Part shown: positions 7,272 through 10,979 of the stretch, piece by piece
Layout: every line of letters begins with the position of its first letter
Numbering within the stretch: position 1 is the first letter of the stretch
Source of the DNA: CAYGZA01 sp964354135
GTDB lineage: Bacteria; Planctomycetota; Planctomycetia; Pirellulales; Thermoguttaceae
Length of the DNA: 10,979 nt
Direction: 5' to 3'
NCBI GenBank assembly: GCA_964354135.1
Contig: CAYGZA010000233.1
Span: forward strand, 1 to 10,979
The notes under the pieces: generated by a model
Databases searched by the model: none
Told to the model about the DNA's origin: nothing
The model's input: only the letters and a program-made list of their open reading frames with translations
Translations under genes and position numbers: made by a program

Positions 7272-7291
7272 GGTGCGTGCTTGCACGCACC
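7272..7291. repeat. Second palindrome, in the leader of the small protein gene
   Basis: GGTGCGTGC (7272-7280) and GCACGCACC (7283-7291) are perfectly complementary; the hairpin would fold as an 8-bp stem with a CTTG loop. It ends 9 bases before the Shine-Dalgarno sequence of the next gene, so it could influence translation or protect the upstream mRNA end. It lies 18 bases from the palindrome at 7235-7253. Confidence 0.55.
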
Positions 7292-7312
7292 AACTGCCAT
7301 GGGAGGTGTCTC

Positions 7313-7648
7313 ATGAGCGTGGGTCCGCTGGGAGGATTGGCCGGCAGCGTCGCCGGCACACCCATCGCGCAGACCAAGGGCAGCGAGGTCGAGCGCGCGC
7401 AGCAGGACGTGCGGAATCAGCACCGCCGCGTTCAGGCCGACATCCGGGCGGAAAACGCCGCGGGGATCGGCGAGGCCGACGGCGAAGACCATGAACCCGG
7501 GGAGCGCGATGCCGACGGCCGCCGCCTCTGGGAAGAGCAGCGGCCGGGAGAGAAACCGCCGCAGGCCGAACCGGACCCGGTCCCCCCGGAGCGGCGAAGC
7601 AAAGACACCACCGGCCAAGCCGGCCGGCTGTTGGACCTGAGCGGCTGA
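7313..7648 (+). CDS. Small conserved planctomycete-type protein, function unknown
   Basis: A 111-residue, mostly hydrophilic protein. A Gly/Ala-rich N-terminus (MSVGPLGGLAGSVAGTPIAQ) is followed by a charged, Gln-rich, probably helical segment (about 20-50, SEVERAQQDVRNQHRRVQAD), the motif AAGIGEADGEDHEPGERDADG, then RRLWE, a Pro-rich linker and the C-terminal LDLSG. I recall similar small proteins with DADGRRxWE and terminal LDLSG from Planctomycetota, with no assigned function. There is no signal peptide, membrane helix or Cys motif. GGGAGGTG at 7301-7308 sits directly before ATG 7313, which decides the start over an ATG-less extension to 7277. The stop is 22 bases before the hydrolase ATG, so the two are probably co-transcribed. 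A different reading frame overlaps it at 7273-7494 but gives only Arg-rich sequence. Confidence 0.78.
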   Translation: MSVGPLGGLAGSVAGTPIAQTKGSEVERAQQDVRNQHRRVQADIRAENAAGIGEADGEDHEPGERDADGRRLWEEQRPGEKPPQAEPDPVPPERRSKDTTGQAGRLLDLSG

Positions 7649-7670
7649 GGACCGGTCGGAGCCATCGATC

Positions 7671-8366
7671 ATGCCTAACCTGGAAGAAATCCTGCGGGCC
7701 AAACAGGACCGCATCGACCAACTGCACCGCTGCCGGCCGGGGCGCACCGGCCTCTTGGTGATCGACATGCAGCGGGGATTCCTGGAGCCGGGGGCCGCCT
7801 TGGAGGTGCCGCCGGGCCGGGAGATCATCCCCAATCTCGTCCGCCTGGTCGAGACCTGCCGCCGCAAGGCCGTCCCGGTCGTCTTTACGGAGTTCGTCTA
7901 CTCCGCAGCGGTCCCGTGCCTTCGCGGCGATCCCTTCGGGCCGGAGCACTTGCCGGCCGTTTCGGGGCAGCCGACCGGCTTCGGCCACCCTTCGAGCAAT
8001 TGCCTGATCGGCCCGGAATTCGGCCAAGGGTGCAACTCCGCGGAGACGGTCCCCGAGCTGGCCCCGCGGCCGGATGAGCTGGTCGTCCGCGGCCACGCCT
8101 ACGACAAGTTCCTCGGGACACCGCTGGACCTGGCCCTGCGGAGCCGCGACATCCGCTACCTGGTCGTCACGGGGATCGTGACCGACATCTGCGTCAACTC
8201 CACGCTCCTGGCGGCCGCCAATCGCGACTACCAGTGTACGGTGGTCAGCGACGGCGTGGCCACCCTCTGGCCGGAGATCCAGCGGGCCTGCCTCGACATT
8301 TGGCGGCGCAAGTTCGCCCGGCTGCGGACGACGGCCGAGATGGTCGCTGAAATCAGCGCTCTTTGA
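7671..8366 (+). CDS. Isochorismatase-family cysteine hydrolase
   Basis: A 231-residue soluble enzyme of the cysteine-hydrolase (isochorismatase) fold, a family that includes nicotinamidase, N-carbamoylsarcosine amidase and related amidases. Visible motifs: LLVIDMQRGFL with the catalytic Asp at 32; the FLGTPLDLALRSRDI segment (147-161) after HAYDK; and VTGIVTDICVNSTLLAAANR with the nucleophilic Cys at 174 and the usual Gly-Ile-Val-Thr cis-peptide region; DGVATLWPEIQ follows. The catalytic Lys usually lies six residues before the Phe of the YxxF-type motif; here that place is Gly141, with Arg140 and Lys146 nearby, so the triad is not fully canonical. An N-terminal 25-residue extension with LRAKQDRIDQLHRC precedes the core. 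CGGAG ends 9 bases before the ATG. It directly follows the small unknown gene. Substrate cannot be predicted. Confidence 0.85.
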   Translation: MPNLEEILRAKQDRIDQLHRCRPGRTGLLVIDMQRGFLEPGAALEVPPGREIIPNLVRLVETCRRKAVPVVFTEFVYSAAVPCLRGDPFGPEHLPAVSGQPTGFGHPSSNCLIGPEFGQGCNSAETVPELAPRPDELVVRGHAYDKFLGTPLDLALRSRDIRYLVVTGIVTDICVNSTLLAAANRDYQCTVVSDGVATLWPEIQRACLDIWRRKFARLRTTAEMVAEISAL

Positions 8367-8430
8367 ACTGCACAGCCGCGGAGATGCGGACGAAGACAGC
8401 AAGGGCGCGGTTCTCCGAAGCTCCGGCCAA

Positions 8431-8467
8431 GCAGACTTCCGCAGTCTCTAAGACTTCGGAAGTCTGC
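8431..8467 (+). repeat. Palindromic repeat copy 2, after the hydrolase stop
   Basis: GCAGACTTCCGCAGTC (8431-8446) and GACTTCGGAAGTCTGC (8452-8467) form a 16-bp stem with one mismatch and a 5-base loop, 64 bases after the hydrolase stop. It is the same repeat as 502-538, in the same orientation relative to the gene it follows. It is the main structure in the 265-bp gap before the ferredoxin gene. Confidence 0.7.
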
Positions 8468-8502
8468 GCAGCACGAACCGTATGAAAAACGCACCAATAA
8501 CC

Positions 8503-8531
8503 TTGACGGGCCGGTGCGGAGAAACCACAAT
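8503..8531 (+). promoter_or_regulatory. Candidate sigma70-type promoter of the ferredoxin-AOR genes
   Basis: TTGACG at 8503-8508 (5 of 6) and CACAAT at 8526-8531 (4 of 6) are separated by exactly 17 bases. It lies after the palindromic repeat and about 100 bases before the ferredoxin start, where a promoter for the pair is expected. Confidence 0.38.
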
Positions 8532-8619
8532 CAAGCGTTCGCCGCCGGGGTGGGAATGGGCGTCCCTTGGGAATAGTCCGTAGGGCCGTCCCGGCGGCAT
8601 GTTCCATGGCGTTCGGGTC

Positions 8620-8626
8620 GGGAGGT
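8620..8626 (+). promoter_or_regulatory. Shine-Dalgarno site that sets the ferredoxin start at GTG 8632
   Basis: GGGAGGT ends 5 bases before GTG 8632, ideal spacing. The in-frame ATG at 8599 has no such site and would place this sequence inside the coding region. Confidence 0.75.
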
Positions 8627-8631
8627 GGCTT

Positions 8632-9165
8632 GTGGCCAAGAAACTTGCGGTGGTCCCGGAGCTTTGTTCCGGCTGCCGGATCTGTGAGTTGATCTGCGCA
8701 ATCGGGCATTTCGGGGCCAGCAATCCCAAGAAGAGCGCGGTCCGCGTGCTGGTCACCTACCCGCACCCCGTGATGCGGCTGCCGATCGTTTGCGGGCAGT
8801 GCAAGGTGCCGCTGTGTGCCGATGCCTGCCCGGTGGGTGCGTTGAAGCGGACCAACGGCGTGGTCCGCCTCGACACGAGCGGGTGCATCTCCTGCATGAA
8901 GTGCGTGGAGGCCTGTCCGTTCGGGGCGATTTTTGCCCACAGCGACCTGGACTACCCGATCAAGTGCGACCTGTGCGACGGCAAGCCGCAGTGCGTCGAG
9001 AAGTGCCCGAAGGGGGCCATCCGCTTCATTCCCGAGCAATCCCTGGGCGAGGCCAAGCGGATGAACAACGTGCTGAGCTACGCCCACATGAAAGAGATCG
9101 AGTTTACGGAGAAGGGCGAGAAGAAGACGATCCGTTACGCGGAGATTGGGAAAGAGGAATTGTGA
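8632..9165 (+). CDS. Four-cluster [4Fe-4S] ferredoxin, electron-transfer subunit for AOR
   Basis: A 177-residue protein with 16 cysteines in four cluster motifs: C12-C15-C18-C22, C54-C57-C62-C66 (followed by Pro), C85-C88-C91-C95 (Pro) and C112-C115-C121-C125 (Pro). Each CxxC-type set would share clusters in the paired manner of the HycB/DmsB/AorA-like family, giving four [4Fe-4S] clusters. Such proteins carry electrons to or from a catalytic partner; here the next gene on the same strand is an AOR, as in known ferredoxin-AOR pairs. The C-terminus (about 126-177) is charged and lacks cysteine. No Tat or Sec signal is visible, so it should be cytoplasmic like AOR. The start is GTG 8632, beginning MAKKLAVVPELCSGC; ATG 8599 is a weaker alternative. 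The normally short gap to AOR is expanded to 405 bases by inserted repeats. Confidence 0.88.
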   Translation: MAKKLAVVPELCSGCRICELICAIGHFGASNPKKSAVRVLVTYPHPVMRLPIVCGQCKVPLCADACPVGALKRTNGVVRLDTSGCISCMKCVEACPFGAIFAHSDLDYPIKCDLCDGKPQCVEKCPKGAIRFIPEQSLGEAKRMNNVLSYAHMKEIEFTEKGEKKTIRYAEIGKEEL

Positions 9166-9170
9166 TAGGC

Positions 9171-9191
9171 TGTCAGCTTTCAGCCATCAGC
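9171..9191. repeat. Left heptamer arm flanking the MITE-like element
   Basis: Three 7-base units, TGTCAGC, TTTCAGC and CATCAGC, begin 5 bases after the ferredoxin stop. They are the reverse complement of the GCTGANN units at 9480-9563. Two more units of this orientation (CATCAGC, TCTCAGC) stand at 9452-9465, just beyond the element. Confidence 0.7.
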
Positions 9192-9451
9192 GGCCAAGTG
9201 TCAGCACTCGCGGGCCCCCTTTCGATGATCGAGATGACCAAGTGACAGCATTCGCAGGCCCCCAGAACACGACAATCCCATGAAGGGAAGTACGGGTTCC
9301 TCTTCTCTGTACGTGCCTGAAGTGCAGGGCCAAACAGAGAAGAGGAATCCGTACTCGCCCGTAATGGTCATAGCCAGAACTCCCAGGAGACGCGATCAAC
9401 GGGCCCGCGAGTGGTGGCACTCGGGGGGCACGCGAGTGCTGACACTTGGCC
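9192..9451. mobile_element. MITE-like non-coding element with 28-bp terminal inverted repeats
   Basis: The first 28 bases (9192-9219, starting GGCCAAGTGTCAGCACTC) and the last 28 (9424-9451) are inverted copies with one mismatch. Degenerate inner copies follow the same plan: 9238-9263 matches the left end at 23 of 26 positions in direct orientation, and 9401-9424 matches the right end at 20 of 24. A 21-bp hairpin sits at the exact centre. The 7-bp sequence CATCAGC is present directly outside both ends (9185-9191 and 9452-9458), as a target-site duplication would be; because CATCAGC is also a unit of the heptamer tract, tract identity is an alternative explanation. No protein of any credibility is encoded, so any movement would need a transposase supplied from elsewhere. 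It separates the ferredoxin and AOR genes. Confidence 0.7.
9290..9354 (+). repeat. Long central hairpin of the MITE-like element
   Basis: Arms at 9290-9310 and 9334-9354 are complementary over 21 positions; the only non-Watson-Crick pair (9296 with 9348) is G-U in a plus-strand RNA but C-A in a minus-strand RNA. An outer A-T pair (9289, 9355) extends it to 22. The 23-base loop holds its own small stem, CCTG with CAGG around AAGTG. The centre of the hairpin coincides with that of the element. It could act as structured RNA in the ferredoxin-AOR transcript or as a processing or stalling site. Confidence 0.75.
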
Positions 9452-9479
9452 CATCAGCTCTCAGCACAAACCAGCGACC

Positions 9480-9563
9480 GCTGATTGCTGAAGGCTGAAG
9501 GCTGAAAGCTGAAGGCTGAAAGCTGATAGCTGAAAGCTGATTGCTGAAGGCTGATTGCTGAAG
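9480..9563 (+). repeat. Twelve-unit GCTGA[A/T]N heptamer array before the AOR gene
   Basis: Twelve perfect 7-base units occupy 9480-9563: GCTGATT, then GCTGAAG, GCTGAAA and GCTGATA variants, with only the last two bases changing. A degraded thirteenth unit (GCTCCCT, 9564-9570) touches the AOR ATG. This orientation is opposite to the units at 9171-9191 and 9452-9465. Heptamer tracts of this type are, from memory, frequent between planctomycete genes and are prone to slippage. Confidence 0.88.
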
Positions 9564-9564
9564 G
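9560..9564 (+). promoter_or_regulatory. AOR ribosome binding site supplied by the heptamer repeat
   Basis: GAAGG, formed by the end of the last perfect heptamer and the first base of the degraded next unit, stands 6 bases before ATG 9571, the same spacing as in the permease gene. No other Shine-Dalgarno-like sequence is available, so translation start of AOR seems to depend on repeat sequence. Confidence 0.55.
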
Positions 9565-9570
9565 CTCCCT

Positions 9571-10979
9571 ATGTCCATCAAATCCGGCTACTTCAAGAAG
9601 CGTCTTCACGTCGACCTCACCGAGGGCCGATGCCGGCGCCTGCCGATCGCCGACGAATTCCTCGACCGGTTCATCGGCGGGCGGGGTTTCGGGGCCAAGC
9701 TGGTCTGGGACAACCTGGCCAAGCACGGCTTCCAGATCGATCCCTTGGGCCCGGAAAACCTCATCGTGATTGCCCCCGGGCCGCTCACCGGCACCTACGT
9801 GCCGTCGTCCGGCAAGACGTCGTTTGTGGCGATCTCGCCGGCCACAGGGCTCTACGGGGACTCTTCGGCGGGCGGGACGTTCGGCCTGGAGCTGCGGCAG
9901 ACGGGCATCGACATGCTCACGATCGACGGCCGGGCCCCGCAGCTCTCGGTCCTCTTCCTGGACGAAGAAGAGGCGACCGTCATCCCGTCGCCCGAGCTGG
10001 CCGGCAAGACGTGCCTGCAGGCCGAGGGCCTGCTCAAGGACCGCTTCGGCACCCACGAGGTGAAGGTCGCCGTGATCGGCCCGGCGGGCGAGAAGCTCGT
10101 CCGCATCGCCTCGATCAACACCGATTGGTCGCGGAACGCCGGCCGCTGCGGCATGGGCGCGGTCATGGGCTCCAAGAACCTCAAGGCGATCGTCGTCCGC
10201 GGCAGCCAGGACCTGCCCGTCTACGACCTCCCCGGCCTGGTGCAGGAGGCGGAGAAGGCCTTCGCCTACATGCGCAACCACAAGTACTTCCGCATGTGGC
10301 AGCGGGAAGGCCTGATGATGGTCATGGAGTACGCCAGCGCCGCGGGCATCCTGCCCACGTACAACTTCAAGGACGCCACGTTCCCCCGCGTCCACCAGAT
10401 CAACGGCGACACGATGCTCGGCGGCTACAAGATCGGCGACAACGCCTGCTTCGCGTGCTCCATGGCCTGCGGCAACATCTGCCTGGTCAAGGCCGGCCGC
10501 TACGTGGGCACCGTGACCGAGGGGCCGGAATACGAGTCGTGCGCCATGCTCGGCTCGAACCTCGGGGTGGACAACTACGCCGCCGTGCTCCACGCCACCG
10601 GGCTGTGCGACGAGCTGGGCATCGACACCATCTCCGCCGGCGGACTCGTGGGCGCGGTGATCGAAGGCTACGAACAGGGAATCCTCAAGCTGGAGGACAT
10701 CGACGGGCAGCCCATCACCTGGGGCGACGACGCGGCCATCATGCAACTCCTCCACAAGATCGCCCGGCGGGAAGGGATCGGCGACATCCTGGCCGGCGGT
10801 TCGAAGGCCGTCATCCGCCGCTGGCCGGAGATGGAGAAGGTGCTCGTCCAGGTCAAGGGCCTGGAGCAAAGCGCCTACGACAGCCGGGCCGCATCGAGCA
10901 TGGCCCTGGCTTATGCCACCAGCGACATCGGCGCCCACCACGCCCGGGCGTGGACCATCGCCAAGGAGATCGAGCAGGG
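9571..10979 (+). CDS. Tungsten/molybdenum aldehyde:ferredoxin oxidoreductase, 3' end outside the window
   Basis: The first 469 residues of an AOR-family enzyme (usual length about 600-650), which oxidises aldehydes to acids, or the reverse, using a tungsto- or molybdo-bispterin and one [4Fe-4S] cluster. Domain 1 shows FIGGRGFGAKLVWDNL (about 34-49), PSSGKTSFVAISPATGLYGD, SAGGTFGLELRQTGIDM and RNAGRCGMGAVMGSKNLKAI, all typical pterin-side motifs. The cluster ligands CxxCxxxC are C293, C296 and C300 (CFACSMACGNIC), placed like Cys288, 291 and 295 of the Pyrococcus enzyme; the fourth Cys lies beyond the window. GPEYESCAMLGSNLGVDN follows, matching the GPEYE motif, then VKGLEQSAYDSRAASSMALA with the pterin-domain SDIGAHHAR near the end. 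No signal peptide is present. Its electron partner is the ferredoxin encoded upstream. The exact subfamily (AOR, FOR, WOR5-like, AorB-like) cannot be settled from the N-terminal part. Confidence 0.92.
   Translation, partial: MSIKSGYFKKRLHVDLTEGRCRRLPIADEFLDRFIGGRGFGAKLVWDNLAKHGFQIDPLGPENLIVIAPGPLTGTYVPSSGKTSFVAISPATGLYGDSSAGGTFGLELRQTGIDMLTIDGRAPQLSVLFLDEEEATVIPSPELAGKTCLQAEGLLKDRFGTHEVKVAVIGPAGEKLVRIASINTDWSRNAGRCGMGAVMGSKNLKAIVVRGSQDLPVYDLPGLVQEAEKAFAYMRNHKYFRMWQREGLMMVMEYASAAGILPTYNFKDATFPRVHQINGDTMLGGYKIGDNACFACSMACGNICLVKAGRYVGTVTEGPEYESCAMLGSNLGVDNYAAVLHATGLCDELGIDTISAGGLVGAVIEGYEQGILKLEDIDGQPITWGDDAAIMQLLHKIARREGIGDILAGGSKAVIRRWPEMEKVLVQVKGLEQSAYDSRAASSMALAYATSDIGAHHARAWTIAKEIEQ

Noticed and set aside
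7311..8402. A 363-codon minus-strand open frame across the small gene and hydrolase
   Set aside because: No recognisable motif, antisense to two genes that have good start sites and family signatures.
8599..8631. ATG 8599 as start of the ferredoxin
   Set aside because: GGGAGGT at 8620-8626 is ideally placed for GTG 8632, and the added residues (MFHGVRVGRWL) are unlike ferredoxin N-termini.
9187..9420. A 77-codon minus-strand open frame inside the MITE-like element
   Set aside because: Its sequence is only translated inverted repeat and hairpin, with no protein motif and no ribosome binding site.
9480..9563. Possible CRISPR array
   Set aside because: Units are 7 bases in direct tandem without spacers; this is a simple heptamer tract.
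9454..10941. A 495-codon open frame on the minus strand
   Set aside because: It is the antisense shadow of the AOR gene, which shows all family motifs in the plus frame; its C-terminal residues are only translated heptamer repeat.

Overview
The window is a GC-rich, gene-dense piece of a bacterial chromosome, most likely from a planctomycete (Planctomycetota, Pirellulales-like). The assignment is an inference. It rests on a small protein with the planctomycete-type DADGRRLWE and C-terminal LDLSG motifs, an AsmA-like envelope protein of the type I associate with that phylum, a decayed copy of a dispersed protein family common in its genomes, and abundant period-7 repeats and short palindromes between genes. 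No rRNA, tRNA, CRISPR array or plasmid/phage gene was seen.

Layout. 1-357 (-): pseudogene with a large internal deletion and a frameshift. 550-2064 (-): NCS1 (cytosine/purine-type) permease with an unusual hydrophilic insert. 2065-2618: intergenic region between divergent genes, with a pair of heptamer-repeat arms and a weak promoter candidate. 2619-3980 (+): GT-C membrane glycosyltransferase whose C-terminus is encoded by a heptamer repeat. 4001-7195 (+): AsmA/TamB-like protein with about five internal repeats of about 115 residues. 7313-7648 (+): small planctomycete-type protein. 7671-8366 (+): isochorismatase-fold cysteine hydrolase. 8632-9165 (+): ferredoxin subunit with four [4Fe-4S] cluster motifs. 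9571 to the window end (+): tungsten/molybdenum aldehyde:ferredoxin oxidoreductase (AOR), cut off by the window edge.

How the genes fit together. The ferredoxin and AOR form the clearest functional pair: the 16-Cys ferredoxin should carry electrons to or from the AOR tungstopterin/[4Fe-4S] centre. The glycosyltransferase and AsmA-like protein are nearly contiguous and both concern the cell envelope. The permease and hydrolase could take part in import and hydrolysis of nitrogen compounds, but they are not adjacent and the link is weak.

The most notable material is non-coding. Between the ferredoxin and AOR lies a 260-bp MITE-like element (9192-9451). It has 28-bp terminal inverted repeats (27/28 identical), degenerate inner copies of them, a 21-bp hairpin exactly at its centre, and a perfect 7-bp direct repeat at its borders. 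It sits inside a heptamer tract whose right arm (12 units of GCTGA[A/T]N) runs to within 7 bp of the AOR start codon and appears to supply its Shine-Dalgarno sequence. A second heptamer locus, a heptamer tract of different consensus inside the glycosyltransferase, and a hairpin repeated after two stop codons show that short-repeat expansion is shaping this region.
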